Shown here one piece after another: positions 7,700-16,642 of a stretch of 64,000 nucleotides of DNA (positions within the stretch are counted from its first letter, which is position 1; each line of letters starts with the position of its first letter). The DNA comes from Bradyrhizobium zhanjiangense. Its GTDB lineage: Bacteria; Pseudomonadota; Alphaproteobacteria; Rhizobiales; Xanthobacteraceae. The stretch is from NCBI RefSeq assembly GCF_004114935.1, contig NZ_CP022221.1, positions 186,001 to 250,000 on the forward strand. The letters are read 5' to 3'. The translations under genes and the position numbers were made by a program. The notes below the pieces were generated by a model. It was not told the origin of the DNA, ran no database searches, and was given only the letters and a program-made list of their open reading frames with translations.

Positions 7700-9985
7700 T
7701 CACGCCTTCATGCTCGCCTTCACGGCTTCGGCCGTGATCGGCAGCGCCCGGACGCGGGCGCCGGAGGCGTTGAAGATGGCGTTGCCGATGGCGGGGGCCA
7801 CCACAGTCACCGCGGGCTCGCCGACGCCGGTGGCCTTCTCGCCATTGGCAATCACGGCGACGGCGACCTCGGGCGTCTGGCTCATGCGCAAGGGCGTATA
7901 GCTGTCGAAATTGGTCTGCTCGATGCCACCGTCCTTGAGTGTCGCTTTCTCATACATCGCCAGCGACAGGCCCCACAGCGCCGCACCCTCGACCTGGGCG
8001 CGGATGTTGTCGGGATGCACCTGGGTGCCGACGTCGGTTGCGACCGTGAGCTTCTTCACGGTCACCGCGCCCGACGGCGCCACCGCGACATGGGCAACGC
8101 ACGCCGTCCAGCTCGCAGTCGCCCGTTCCTGCGACGAGACGCAGGCCACGCCCATGCCTTCTCCCTTGGGGAGTTGCTTGGTGCCGTAGCCGGACAACCC
8201 CATCGCGGCGAGCAGCGTGTTGCGTAGCCGCTGCGCGCCGCCGTCGTTCTTGCCCGCGCCATCGAGCAGCGAGATGCGGAACTGCGCCGGATCCTTGCCC
8301 GCCGCCGCCGCGATCTCGTCGATCATGCTTTCGACCGCCCAGAAGGTCCAGCCCGGCGCCACCGAACGGAGCTGGCCCGACGGCGTGGCGTTGTGCGCGA
8401 GCTCGTTCTTGATCGCGCGCACATAATGGTTGGGCACGGTGTAGAAGAAGTCGGCCCCGTTCACCGTGAAGGAATCGAGCGGACCTTTCTTGTCGACCGA
8501 CGGCGTCAGGAAGTCGGGGATTCCCCAGCGCGCGGTCGGCCAGGCCGAGACCACGTCGTGGCTGATCGCAATGAGCTTGCCATCGCCGTCGACGCCGGCC
8601 TTGACCTTTTGATAGGTGAGCGGGCGCGAGAAATCCATCGTCATGTCGTTCTCGCGCGAGTAGATCACCTTCACCGGCTTGCCGACCGCCTTCGCCGCCT
8701 GCACCGCCGGAATCATCATGTCGGCATCGAGCCTGCGGCCGAAGCCGCCGCCGAGCCACATCTGGTGCATGACCACGAACTTCGGATCGATTCCGGCCGC
8801 GCCGGCTGCGATCGCGCCGGAGCGCGTCGCGAACTGGTTGCCGGAATAGATGTGCAGGATGTCGCCCTTGAACTCCGCAGTGGCGTTCATCGGCTCCAGC
8901 GGCGCGTGGATGTTGATGCTGGTGGTGTATTCCGCCTCCAGCACTTTTGCCGCCGAGCCGAACGCAGCGTTGGGATCGCCGTCCTTGACGAAGAACTGGC
9001 CGGAATCCTCCAGCTTCTGAAGCCGCATGGCTTCATCGAGCAACGACTGGCTCGACAGCTTGGCGTTGGGACCGCCGTCATAGGCGATCTTCAGCGCCTG
9101 CGCCGCCTTCTTGGCGTTGGCGTAGGTGCTGGCCACCGCGACGACCCAGCCCGACGTCGTTCCGGTCTTGTCGTCGAGCGTGACGGCCTTGATGAAGCCT
9201 GGCACCTTCTTGGCGCCGCTGTCGTCGACCGATTTCACCGTGGCGCCGAAGCGCACCGGCGGCGTGACCACCGCGCCATAGGCCATGCCCGGCAGCATCA
9301 CGTCGATGCCGTACTTGGCCGTGCCGTTGGTCTTGGAGGGGATGTCGAGCTGCGGCACCGAGACGCCGATCATGGTGTATTGATCCGGCGTCTTCAGCTT
9401 GATCGCCTTCAGCTCATCCGGCGTGAAGGTTTTCGTCGCTTTGCCGCTTTTCACGATTTCGGCGAACGACATCTGCTTCTTCGACTTCGGATGCACGATC
9501 ATGGAATCGCGCACCACGAGCTCGCTGGCCGGCACACCCATCGCGGCGGCCGCGCCTTCCGTCAGTGCCATGCGGCCCGCGGCGCCGGCGCGGCTCATGG
9601 CGTCAAAGTTCATCATGGTCGACCAGCTGCCGCCGGTGATCTGCGCGCCCAGCACGGGATCGTTGAACTTCGGATCGTTGGAGGCAAGTGCGACGCGCAT
9701 GTCGCTCCATTTCGCGCCCAACTCCTCGCAGACGATCTGCGCCATGGTGGAGGCGATGTGCTGGCCCATATCGGCCTTGCCGCAGGTCACGGTGACGAGA
9801 CCGTCGGGCGAGATCGCATACCAGACGCTCGGCTCGAAACTGGCCGGCGCCGCAGCCGCCGCAGAATCGATGCCGGGCACGCCGGCATAGCCGAGCACGA
9901 GGCCGGTCGCGGCGGTGCCGACCAGGAAGGAGCGGCGGCTGAGATCGGTCGTTTCAAGGGCGACGTTTTTCACATGCTCGTTCAT
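7700..9985 (-). CDS. Xanthine dehydrogenase-family molybdopterin-binding subunit (IorB-like)
   Basis: A 761-residue large subunit of the isoquinoline 1-oxidoreductase/aldehyde dehydrogenase type. The N-terminus carries a Tat signal ([20 protein letters not shown]), so the holoenzyme is exported folded. Internal motifs include GGGFGRRLD and [14 protein letters not shown] in molybdopterin-contact regions and the C-terminal [19 protein letters not shown], with the catalytic Glu expected there. The ATG at 9985 overlaps the small-subunit stop by four bases (ATGA). The frame stays open 184 codons upstream, but that part is the other frame of the small-subunit gene. Substrate likely an aldehyde or N-heterocycle; not resolvable. 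Confidence 0.9.
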   Translation of the reverse strand: MNEHVKNVALETTDLSRRSFLVGTAATGLVLGYAGVPGIDSAAAAAPASFEPSVWYAISPDGLVTVTCGKADMGQHIASTMAQIVCEELGAKWSDMRVALASNDPKFNDPVLGAQITGGSWSTMMNFDAMSRAGAAGRMALTEGAAAAMGVPASELVVRDSMIVHPKSKKQMSFAEIVKSGKATKTFTPDELKAIKLKTPDQYTMIGVSVPQLDIPSKTNGTAKYGIDVMLPGMAYGAVVTPPVRFGATVKSVDDSGAKKVPGFIKAVTLDDKTGTTSGWVVAVASTYANAKKAAQALKIAYDGGPNAKLSSQSLLDEAMRLQKLEDSGQFFVKDGDPNAAFGSAAKVLEAEYTTSINIHAPLEPMNATAEFKGDILHIYSGNQFATRSGAIAAGAAGIDPKFVVMHQMWLGGGFGRRLDADMMIPAVQAAKAVGKPVKVIYSRENDMTMDFSRPLTYQKVKAGVDGDGKLIAISHDVVSAWPTARWGIPDFLTPSVDKKGPLDSFTVNGADFFYTVPNHYVRAIKNELAHNATPSGQLRSVAPGWTFWAVESMIDEIAAAAGKDPAQFRISLLDGAGKNDGGAQRLRNTLLAAMGLSGYGTKQLPKGEGMGVACVSSQERATASWTACVAHVAVAPSGAVTVKKLTVATDVGTQVHPDNIRAQVEGAALWGLSLAMYEKATLKDGGIEQTNFDSYTPLRMSQTPEVAVAVIANGEKATGVGEPAVTVVAPAIGNAIFNASGARVRALPITAEAVKASMKA

Positions 9986-10473
9986 GTGGGCCTCCGCTCG
10001 CTGGAGGTGGCGGACGCGGTGCGCATCTCGGATGCGGCGCGCATGATCGCCTTCTGGATCCGCGAATAGGTCATGCAACGGCAGAGATTGCCGTCCATAT
10101 GCGCCACGACCTCTTCCTTGGTCGGATTGGGATTCTTCGCAAGCAGCGAAGCCGCCTGCATGATCTGCCCGGACTGGCAGTAGCCGCATTGCGGCACCTG
10201 CTCGGCGATCCACGCCTTCTGCAAGGGATGATCGCCCTTGGCGGACAGGCCTTCGATGGTGGTGATCTTCTTGCCGGCGACGTCGCCGACCATGGTCTGG
10301 CACGAGCGCACGGCTTCGCCGTTGACGTGCACGGTGCAGGCCCCGCACAGCCCGGCACCGCAGCCGAACTTGGTGCCGGTCATCTGCAATTGCTCGCGGA
10401 TCGCCCAGAGGAGCGGCGTGTCGTTCGCCGCATCCACGGACAGACTCCGCCCGTTGATGGTGAGAGTTGGCAT
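9982..10473 (-). CDS. (2Fe-2S)-binding small subunit of the molybdenum hydroxylase (IorA-like)
   Basis: A 163-residue protein with two 2Fe-2S centres. The N-terminal plant-ferredoxin motif is [15 protein letters not shown]; the C-terminal helical-domain motifs are [10 protein letters not shown] and GNLCRCMTY. It passes electrons from the molybdenum site to an outside acceptor. It lacks its own signal peptide and presumably leaves the cytoplasm attached to the Tat-bearing large subunit. The ATG at 10473 has ggggaag at good spacing; the upstream in-frame start was rejected. First gene of the operon. No FAD subunit or XdhC-type maturation gene is next to it. Confidence 0.92.
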   Translation of the reverse strand: MPTLTINGRSLSVDAANDTPLLWAIREQLQMTGTKFGCGAGLCGACTVHVNGEAVRSCQTMVGDVAGKKITTIEGLSAKGDHPLQKAWIAEQVPQCGYCQSGQIMQAASLLAKNPNPTKEEVVAHMDGNLCRCMTYSRIQKAIMRAASEMRTASATSSERRPT

Positions 10474-10963
10474 AGGCGTCTTCCCCTGCCGGTGCATGAA
10501 GCCGCTTACGGCGGCAACTTGTCTGGCGGACGCCCACCGGGCTGGCGTCCCGCCTTGGCGGCGAGCATGATCGCGTTCACGCGCGGAGGCAAATGCAATT
10601 TGAAAGCAGTCGAAAAGCTAGCTCTGCACTTGCTCGTTGTGCGCCGCGCCAACGGCGCGACGCAGCCACTGGACACAACAGCACGTGTATCTGACATGCA
10701 TGCCATCGCGTTCAGGCAGTTTCTTCCAGGTAACTTGGCGGACTAGACTGTGAGGAAGTGAGCTGAAGTCACAGCGGCGCCACGAACGTCCCTTCTCCCC
10801 TTGCGGGAGAAGCGCGAAGCGCCGGATGAGGGGTTCTCTCCACTCGCGAAACCATTCGTGAGGATAGAGACCCCTCACCCGGCTTCGCTTCGCGAAGCCA
10901 CCCTCTCCCGCAAGGGGAGAGGGTGCAGCGACGCCCGCGGCGAGAAACAGAAGGGTAGGAGAC
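10474..10963. other. Divergent intergenic region, mostly repeat
   Basis: 490 bases between the divergent hydroxylase operon and hydrolase gene. The first ~300 bases show no coding sequence I can support and should hold the hydroxylase promoter. The rest is a family F repeat ending 40 bases before the hydrolase start. Confidence 0.6.
10789..10923. repeat. Dispersed palindromic repeat, family F (complete copy)
   Basis: Outer arms cttctccccttgcgggaga and ctctcccgcaaggggagagg. Inner arms gatgaggggttctct and agacccctcaccc. A short unique loop joins them. It shares this layout with copies at 14655, 19241, 26041, 28196, 35258 and 49679. Confidence 0.85.
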
Positions 10964-11728
10964 ATGCCGAAGATCAATCGGGACGGCGTCGGGATCTATT
11001 ACGAAGTCCATGGCGAGGGGCCGCCATTGCTGCTCACTCACGGTTATTCCTCGACGTCGGCGATGTGGCACGGGCAGATCGATGCGCTCGCGAAGAACCA
11101 CAAGCTCGTGCTGTGGGACATGCGCGGCCACGGCCAGTCCGATTACCCCGACGATCCCAAAGCCTACAGTGAAGCGCTGACTGTCGGCGACATGGCGGCG
11201 ATCCTCGATGCGGTCGGCACTGAGCGCGCCATCATCGGTGGTCTCTCGCTCGGCGGCTACATGTCGCTCGCGTTCTATCGCGCGCATCCAGAGCGCGCCC
11301 GCGCGCTGCTGATCATCGACACCGGCCCCGGGTTCAAGAAGGACGACGCCCGCGAGGCCTGGAACGCGCGGGCGCTTGCCACCGCCGATCGGCTGGATCG
11401 CGAAGGCCTCGAAGTGCTGAAATCAGCAACGCGCGAGCGCGCCAGCGCCAGCCATCGCAACGCCAGGGGGCTGGCGCTCGCCGCGCGCGGCATGCTGACC
11501 CAGCGCGACGCGCGCGTGATCGAGCTGCTGCCCGAGATCAAGTTGCCCAGCCTGATCGTGGTCGGCGCCGACGACACGCCGTTCCTGGCGGCGTCCGATT
11601 ACATGGCGGCAAAGATCCCCGGCGCACAAAAGGTCGTGATCCCCGCCGCCGGACATGCCGTCAACATCGATCAGCCCAAGGCTTTTGTTGACGCGGTCGA
11701 GCCTTTCCTGAAGAACTTGCCGGGATAG
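10964..11728 (+). CDS. Alpha/beta hydrolase
   Basis: A 254-residue alpha/beta-hydrolase-fold enzyme. The oxyanion-hole motif is LLTHGYSS, the nucleophile elbow GGLSLGGYMS, the acid DDTPF and the catalytic His AGHAVNID, so the full triad is present. Closest in look to esterases and 3-oxoadipate enol-lactonase-like hydrolases; the substrate cannot be told. taggagac precedes the ATG. It is followed after 24 bases by a small secreted-protein gene on the same strand, possibly cotranscribed. Confidence 0.88.
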   Translation: MPKINRDGVGIYYEVHGEGPPLLLTHGYSSTSAMWHGQIDALAKNHKLVLWDMRGHGQSDYPDDPKAYSEALTVGDMAAILDAVGTERAIIGGLSLGGYMSLAFYRAHPERARALLIIDTGPGFKKDDAREAWNARALATADRLDREGLEVLKSATRERASASHRNARGLALAARGMLTQRDARVIELLPEIKLPSLIVVGADDTPFLAASDYMAAKIPGAQKVVIPAAGHAVNIDQPKAFVDAVEPFLKNLPG

Positions 11729-11752
11729 GCCGATCAAGCAAGGACGTGGGCG

Positions 11753-12088
11753 ATGAAGCTGATGATGCTGGCTGCTGGCATGATGTTGCTATCGATGTCT
11801 GCGCAGGCCGAGCCGTTCGGCACCATGCCGCCGCGCCGGCCCTTCGTCGCGAGCTTGTCGAACAATACGCCGCTCGCCTTCGGCATGGATGCCGAACAGA
11901 CCGCGCGCGCTCTCGGGCAGCCCCTGCAATATGTGCGAGGACGTCCCGGCAACGAGATCTACCTCGCTTTGCGCAACATCGGCGGTAGCGGCTTGATCCC
12001 CTATCGCCACCGCCTGTTCCTGCAATTCCGCCATGGACGCTTGGCAGGATGGAAGGAGGATTACGGCGAGAACTGGATGTGGGAGTGA
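11753..12088 (+). CDS. Small exported protein of unknown function
   Basis: A 111-residue protein with a clear signal peptide (MKLMMLAAGMMLLSMSAQA, cleavage after AQA). The mature part has no Cys and no motif I recognise. It contains LAFGMDAEQTARALGQPLQY and ends in aromatic residues, a layout similar to small SmpA/OmlA-like lipid-barrel helper folds, but that is only an impression. The ribosome-binding site is weak. It sits 24 bases after the hydrolase gene. Confidence 0.6.
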   Translation: MKLMMLAAGMMLLSMSAQAEPFGTMPPRRPFVASLSNNTPLAFGMDAEQTARALGQPLQYVRGRPGNEIYLALRNIGGSGLIPYRHRLFLQFRHGRLAGWKEDYGENWMWE

Positions 12089-12116
12089 GAGCGGCTGCGC
12101 GCCGACAATTCCGGAT

Positions 12117-12201
12117 CGTCATGGCCGGGCTTGTCCCGGCCATCCACGTTCTTCCGCGCTGAGACAAGACGTGGATGCCCGGGACAAGCCCGGGCATGAC
12201 G
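12117..12201. repeat. Dispersed palindromic repeat, family C
   Basis: Same halves as at 7517-7601, including catccacgtt / acgtggatgc and ggacaagcccgggcatgacg. It lies just upstream of the dienelactone hydrolase gene. Confidence 0.85.
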
Positions 12202-12257
12202 AGTTTGTGGAGCAATCCGAACTCTCAATCAATGATCAACCGAGAAGGGCAACCCGC

Positions 12258-12932
12258 GTGGGACAAGACATCAAGCTGACGGCTTCGGACAATTTCCAGC
12301 TGGGCGCCTATCGCGCCGATCCCTTGGGCACGCCGAAAGGCGCGGTGGTGGTGATCCAGGAGATATTTGGGGTCAATCACCACATCCGCTCGGTCTGCGA
12401 CCGTTTCGCAGGGGAAGGCTATGTCGCGATCGCGCCGTCGATCTTCGACCGGACCGCGCCCAATTTCCAGTCGGGCTATTCGCCCGACGAGATCGCGGAG
12501 GCGCGCAAATTCGTCGCCAATCCGGACTGGGCCGCGATGCTGCGCGACACCCAGGCGGCGATCGACGCGGCCAGAAGCGTCGGCCCCGTCGGCATCATCG
12601 GCTTTTGCCTTGGCGGCAGCGTGGCCTTCGTTGCGGCGACGCGACTGTCGGGCCTCAAGGCCGCGATCGGCTATTACGGCGGCGCGGTCGAGCGCTTTGC
12701 CGATGAGACGCCGAAGGTGCCGACGCAGCTGCATTTCGGCGAGAAGGATGCCGGCATTCCCCTGACCGACGTCGAGACCATCAGGACGAAGCGGCCCGAT
12801 GTGGAGGTCTTCGTCTATCCGGGCGCGCAGCACGGCTTCCATTGCGACGAGCGGGCGAGCTATGACAAGGCCAGCGCCGACATCGCCTGGCCGCGCAGCA
12901 TGGCATTTTTCGCGAAGCATTTGACGAAGTAG
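12258..12932 (+). CDS. Dienelactone hydrolase family protein
   Basis: A 224-residue dienelactone-hydrolase-fold enzyme. The catalytic Cys is in IGFCLGGSVAF, the acid in EKDAGIPL and the His in AQHGFHCDE, the Cys-Asp-His triad of the family. The N-terminal GAVVVIQEIFGVN is also typical. Classical members open dienelactones in chlorocatechol degradation, but most chromosomal homologues have unknown substrates. The GTG at 12258 was chosen because gagaagggc lies just before it; the in-frame extension upstream runs through a repeat. Confidence 0.9.
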   Translation: MGQDIKLTASDNFQLGAYRADPLGTPKGAVVVIQEIFGVNHHIRSVCDRFAGEGYVAIAPSIFDRTAPNFQSGYSPDEIAEARKFVANPDWAAMLRDTQAAIDAARSVGPVGIIGFCLGGSVAFVAATRLSGLKAAIGYYGGAVERFADETPKVPTQLHFGEKDAGIPLTDVETIRTKRPDVEVFVYPGAQHGFHCDERASYDKASADIAWPRSMAFFAKHLTK

Positions 12933-12937
12933 CGCGC

Positions 12938-13046
12938 CGTCATTCCGGGATGCGCCGCGAAGCGGTGCAGGCCCGGAATCCATTGGGCGTCAGAGCTAGC
13001 GGGTCGATGGATTCCGGGTTCGCGCTAAGGCGCGCCCCGGAATGAC
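12938..13046. repeat. Dispersed palindromic repeat, family D
   Basis: Ends cgtcattccggg and ccccggaatgac, with internal arms ggcccggaatccat / atggattccggg. Other copies lie at 13671-13794 and 50571-50666. Confidence 0.85.
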
Positions 13047-13149
13047 TGGGAGACAGTTGCGCTGCCCCGCTTCGCAGAAATCGGGTGGCTGCATCATGCC
13101 GCGCGGCGATAGAGCTGGCGGATCAAGCAACTCGCGCCGGAGCTTCGTC

Positions 13150-13632
13150 ATGCAGCAAGCCATCACGCACCTCGTCCTCCGCAATCCGTTTGGAACCATG
13201 GACGTTCCGTCGCCTGACGATTCCGAGGTGCGGGCCTATTCCGCGACAGCATCGCTGTCCGGCGATGCAGCCGACGTCAACGCAGCCGCATGGGCATCCG
13301 TGGCTGCGCCCTCTGATCCGCTCGAGGGCTGGTGGCAGAGCCGCTGGAACGGTGGCGCCGATCCGACCATTGCGGGCGATGCGCCGGACAGATGGAAACA
13401 GGGCCGCGCGGAAATCCGCGTCACGGGAAGCCGCATCTATCTGCGCTTCGATTGGGACAATGGCCGCCGGCACGGACTGATCGACGCGGCGCGCGAGGGC
13501 GCGGATCGCCTGGTCGGCAAGTACATCAACCTGACCACGCCGGCGATCACACGGCCATGGGTCGGGCGCGTGGTGGATGCCACACGGATCGACGGGTGTT
13601 TTCCGAACGGGCGGCTGGATTTTCGAAGGTAG
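13150..13632 (+). CDS. Hypothetical protein
   Basis: About 160 residues; no family recognised. It is rich in Trp (EGWWQSRWNG, RPWVGRVV) and has alternating beta-like stretches near the C-terminus (EIRVTGSRIYLRFDW, TRIDGCFPNGRLDFRR), suggesting a small beta-rich domain. No signal peptide. The ATG at 13150 has ggag seven bases upstream; the ATG at 13198 is an alternative. It is bracketed by two family D repeats. Confidence 0.5.
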   Translation: MQQAITHLVLRNPFGTMDVPSPDDSEVRAYSATASLSGDAADVNAAAWASVAAPSDPLEGWWQSRWNGGADPTIAGDAPDRWKQGRAEIRVTGSRIYLRFDWDNGRRHGLIDAAREGADRLVGKYINLTTPAITRPWVGRVVDATRIDGCFPNGRLDFRR

Positions 13633-13670
13633 GTCGCGGGCGGAGAAAAATCGTCGATACGACCTAAGCT

Positions 13671-13794
13671 GTCATTCCGGGACGCGCGTAGCGCGGGCCC
13701 GGAATCCATCGTGCGGCAGAGTTGGTGGAGGAATGGATTCTCTGATGCGCAATTGCGCATCATAGCTCCCGCTTACGCGCGCCCCGGAATGACA
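13671..13794. repeat. Dispersed palindromic repeat, family D
   Basis: Second family D copy, with the same ends (gtcattccggg / ccccggaatgac) but a different central loop. It separates two convergent genes. Confidence 0.8.
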
Positions 13795-13800
13795 GGAAGC

Positions 13801-14547
13801 CTAGAACCAGCGCTCGCCGACGAACACGGTGTCGCCCGGCGCAAGCGGCGTGCCGAGGGGGACGACCGCGCGCATCGCGCCGCCGGCTTCGGTGTGCGTG
13901 ACGGTGACCACGTCGCGCTTGGCGCGGGGCGAGAAGCCGCCGGCGATGGCGACCGCGCTTTCGACCGTCATGTTCGGCACGTAAGGATATTGGCCGGGCG
14001 CGAGGACCTCGCCGAGAATGAAGAACGGGCGATAGGCCTCAATCTCGACGGCGACCGAGGGCTCGCGGATATAGCCGTTGCGCAGGCGTGCGGCGATTTC
14101 GCCGGCGAGGCCCGCCGTGGTGCGGCCGCGCGCGGGCACCGCACCGATCAGCGGCATGGTGATGGAGCCGCCGGCGTCGATCGCATAGCTGTTGGTGAGA
14201 CCTTCCTGGCCGTAGACCACGACGCGAAGCCTGTCGCCGGCGTCGAGATGATAGGACGAGTCATAGCGCACCGGCGCCGCCATTGGCGCGGCGTAGCCGA
14301 CCGGCATGGGCGCGGGCGAAGAGGCAAAGGAATTGCGCAGCGCGCCGATGGCGCCGCCACCGTCGGCAACGACGACCGGCTGCGGCGCGCTGTAGGGCTG
14401 ACCATAGGCCATGGAGTCGAGATCGGCGCGCGGCTGCATCACCGCGACGGGGCCGGCGGTCTGCATGCAGCCGCCAAGGGCAAGCGCGGCGGACGCTGCC
14501 AGGGACGCTGCCAAGATCGACCATCGAAACGCGCGTGCAACCGGCAC
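13801..14547 (-). CDS. Polysaccharide biosynthesis/export (Wza/KpsD-type) lipoprotein
   Basis: A 248-residue protein. The leader ends in a lipobox (ALALGGC, Cys about residue 27), so it should be an outer-membrane lipoprotein. Residues ~115-190 form a Poly_export domain (YHLDAGDRLRVVVYG, then DAGGSITMPLIG) and residues ~190-248 an SLBB-like domain (EVLAPGQYPYVPNMTVE). Family members form the outer-membrane channel for capsule or exopolysaccharide. The GTG at 14547 has gaggga upstream; the long in-frame extension crosses a repeat and is not coding. No Wzc/ExoP or glycosyltransferase gene is nearby. Confidence 0.85.
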   Translation of the reverse strand: MPVARAFRWSILAASLAASAALALGGCMQTAGPVAVMQPRADLDSMAYGQPYSAPQPVVVADGGGAIGALRNSFASSPAPMPVGYAAPMAAPVRYDSSYHLDAGDRLRVVVYGQEGLTNSYAIDAGGSITMPLIGAVPARGRTTAGLAGEIAARLRNGYIREPSVAVEIEAYRPFFILGEVLAPGQYPYVPNMTVESAVAIAGGFSPRAKRDVVTVTHTEAGGAMRAVVPLGTPLAPGDTVFVGERWF

Positions 14548-14654
14548 CGGACTTATCCCTCGAAACGAGACGGCTCCAGTCTTGCACCGGTTATGGTTAA
14601 TAAAGCGTTGCGCGGGTTGTTCGACGCATGAGTGCGACAAGGACCCTGGTGCGC

Positions 14655-14782
14655 TCCCTCTCCCGCTTGCGGGAGAGGGCCGGGGTGAGGGTGTCCCCAC
14701 AGAGGGATTCCCGACGAGGAAAGAGCCCTCACCCGCATTGCATCTGCGATGCAATGCGACCTCTCCCGCAAGCGGGAGAGGT
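14655..14782. repeat. Dispersed palindromic repeat, family F
   Basis: Outer arms ccctctcccgcttgcgggag and ctctcccgcaagcgggagag, inner ggggtgagggtgt / gagccctcaccc. It sits between the export lipoprotein start and msrA. Confidence 0.85.
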
Positions 14783-14810
14783 GCAGCGAGCCTGTCGCAG
14801 CAGTGAACGC

Positions 14811-15467
14811 TTACGCGCTCACACCAACTCCGATCGGGCAGGCCACGCCGGTGCCGCCGAGGCCGCAATAGCCGGCGGGATTCTTCGCCAGATATTGCTG
14901 ATGGTAGTCTTCGGCGAAGTAGAATTCGCCGGCGGGCGCGATCTCGGTGGTGATGGCACCGATCCCCTTTGCGGCGAGCGCCTTCTGATAGAGCGCTTTC
15001 GATTCCTCTGCGGCCTTCTTCTGCGCGTCGCTGAAGGTGTAGATCGCGCTGCGGTACTGCGTGCCGACGTCGTTGCCCTGGCGCATGCCCTGCGTCGGGT
15101 TGTGGCTCTCCCAGAACGTCTTCAAGAGCCTCTCGTAGGAGATCTTGTTCGGATCGAACACGACCAGCACCACTTCGGTATGAGCGGTGCGGCCCGAACA
15201 GACCTCTTCATAGGTCGGGTTCGGCGTGTGACCGCCGGCATAACCGACCGCGGTGGCGTAGATGCCGTCGCCGAGCTCCCAAAACTTGCGCTCGGCGCCC
15301 CAGAAGCAGCCGAGACCGAACACCGCCTGCTCGAGACCGGCGGGATAAGGCGGCTGCAGCTTCGCGCCGTTGACGAAATGGGTGGTCGCGGTGGGGATGG
15401 CTTGCGCACGGCCGGGCAGCGCCTCAGTTGCGCTCGGCAACGCGGTGGTCTTGCGCATGAACAGCAT
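14811..15467 (-). CDS. msrA: Peptide-methionine (S)-S-oxide reductase MsrA
   Basis: A 218-residue MsrA that reduces methionine-S-sulfoxide in proteins and free methionine. The signature GLGCFWGAE places the catalytic Cys at residue 54. The substrate region [23 protein letters not shown] follows in two pieces ([21 protein letters not shown]), and resolving Cys are in the C-terminal GYCGLGG and ACPIG. About 45 residues precede the core, longer than minimal MsrA but usual for this family branch. ggag lies before the ATG at 15467. Monocistronic. Confidence 0.95.
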   Translation of the reverse strand: MLFMRKTTALPSATEALPGRAQAIPTATTHFVNGAKLQPPYPAGLEQAVFGLGCFWGAERKFWELGDGIYATAVGYAGGHTPNPTYEEVCSGRTAHTEVVLVVFDPNKISYERLLKTFWESHNPTQGMRQGNDVGTQYRSAIYTFSDAQKKAAEESKALYQKALAAKGIGAITTEIAPAGEFYFAEDYHQQYLAKNPAGYCGLGGTGVACPIGVGVSA

Positions 15468-15625
15468 GATTGGTCTCCGAAACGAGCTGTCCGTCGCGTG
15501 AGCGAGCTCAAGAGGTCGAGCGCTCAGGCGGCGTGCTCGCGATCAGGTGGGAATATAGGCATCTACGCAACGACAGGCAGCTTTGTTACGCGGCCCGCGC
15601 GCGCTCAATCCCCGGAATTGAAAGC

Positions 15626-15943
15626 TCAATCCCGGGAATAGCCGATCAGCGGTTTGCGCGGGCGGAACAGGATCATCAGCAAAATGCCGAGAATGCCGAG
15701 GACCGCGAAGACCGGCTGATCCAGCACCAGGCGGATCACCGAAGTCCAGAGCCAGGGCGCCTTGGCCTCGACCCAGGTCCGGAACGCGGTCTGGCTGGCC
15801 TGATTGATGTCGTTCCAGAACTGGCCGAACCGGGTGAATTTGAGGGTCTGGTCGGCCACCCAGCGGGCGCCGTCATAGACCATGAAGATGAACCCGCCGG
15901 CGAGCAGCAACAGCCCAATCAGTCGGAAAAAGCCGCGGATCAT
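15626..15943 (-). CDS. Small two-helix membrane protein
   Basis: A 105-residue protein with two hydrophobic helices: residues ~4-24 (FFRLIGLLLLAGGFIFMV) and ~77-93 (VFAVLGILGILLMILF). They are separated by a polar, Trp-rich segment (ARWVADQTLKFTRFGQFWND) that would face the periplasm if both termini are inside. It ends in a basic tail. It looks like a conserved inner-membrane protein found beside rpsT in relatives. Function unknown. ggtgagg precedes the ATG at 15943. Confidence 0.7.
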   Translation of the reverse strand: MIRGFFRLIGLLLLAGGFIFMVYDGARWVADQTLKFTRFGQFWNDINQASQTAFRTWVEAKAPWLWTSVIRLVLDQPVFAVLGILGILLMILFRPRKPLIGYSRD

Positions 15944-16087
15944 GCCTCACCTGCCATGGTCGTGCGATCGGACGACCCTCCAGAATGTTGCCAGCCAATA
16001 GCCGGGCGACGGCAGAAATTCAACCTCTTCAGGGCGTTACGGCCCGCCTCCAGCCCGTTCAGGCCGGTTTTCCAGCTCCCGAAAGCG

Positions 16088-16116
16088 TTGACGGTGCGAA
16101 AGACCCTCTCTATAAG
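16088..16116 (+). promoter_or_regulatory. Sigma-70-type promoter of rpsT
   Basis: TTGACG (16088-16093), a 17-base spacer, then TATAAG (16111-16116). It would give an rpsT leader of about 180 bases, long enough for translational control of S20. Confidence 0.6.
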
Positions 16117-16304
16117 GGCGCCAACTGGCGGTGGGCGCAATCCTGCCGCCGCTGTTCTTTGAGCAGGTGCAGGCTCTTTGAGGCCTCATGTTCCCGGGAC
16201 AGCCCAGCAACCGAACACCCTAAATCCGAGCGTCGATTCAGCGGTCAAGCAGCCGGCGCTACCCCGACCAAGACGCGACCGGTACCGCAAAGGACATTGA
16301 GACC

Positions 16305-16571
16305 ATGGCCAATACCACTTCCGCCAAGAAAGCGACGCGCAAGATCGCCCGCCGCACCGCCGTCAACAAGTCGCGCCGCACCCAGATGCGCGGCGCCGTG
16401 CGCACCGTCGAGGAAGCCATCAAGACCGGCGATCGCGCCGCTGCCGTCAAGGCGCTGGCGAATGCCGAGCCGGCCTTGATGCGCGCCGCCCAGCGCAACA
16501 TCATTCACAAGAACAACGCCAGCCGCAAAGTCTCGCGCCTCACCGCGCAGATCGCCAAGCTCGCGAAGTAA
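16305..16571 (+). CDS. rpsT: 30S ribosomal protein S20
   Basis: An 88-residue, Lys/Arg/Ala-rich helical protein with the S20 pattern: [27 protein letters not shown], and the C-terminal [20 protein letters not shown]20 binds 16S rRNA early in 30S assembly. Length is normal for the family. It is followed by a strong intrinsic terminator. Its place directly before dnaA is conserved in Rhizobiales. Confidence 0.97.
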   Translation: MANTTSAKKATRKIARRTAVNKSRRTQMRGAVRTVEEAIKTGDRAAAVKALANAEPALMRAAQRNIIHKNNASRKVSRLTAQIAKLAK

Positions 16572-16616
16572 TCTCGCACCATCATCCGATCGGTCGATCC
16601 GATCGGCGCGCCAAAC

Positions 16617-16642
16617 AGCCCGGCATCGCGCCGGGCTTTTTT
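16617..16642 (+). terminator. Rho-independent terminator of rpsT
   Basis: An 8-bp perfect stem (AGCCCGGC / GCCGGGCT, loop atcgc) followed by six T residues, 46 bases past the rpsT stop. Confidence 0.9.

Noticed and set aside
8393..10069. 558-codon ORF opposite the molybdopterin subunit
   Set aside because: Antisense shadow, rich in His, Arg and Asp; the minus-strand product is a clear enzyme.
9986..10537. N-terminal extension of 184 codons on the molybdopterin subunit
   Set aside because: It is the alternative frame of the 2Fe-2S subunit gene, is Arg/His-rich, and the Tat signal starts at the ATG at 9985.
10506..10706. 66-codon minus-strand ORF before the hydroxylase operon
   Set aside because: No ribosome-binding site or conserved look, and it would occupy the operon promoter.
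14548..14868. In-frame upstream extension of the export lipoprotein
   Set aside because: It runs through a family F repeat; the GTG at 14547 with a good ribosome-binding site starts a proper lipoprotein signal.
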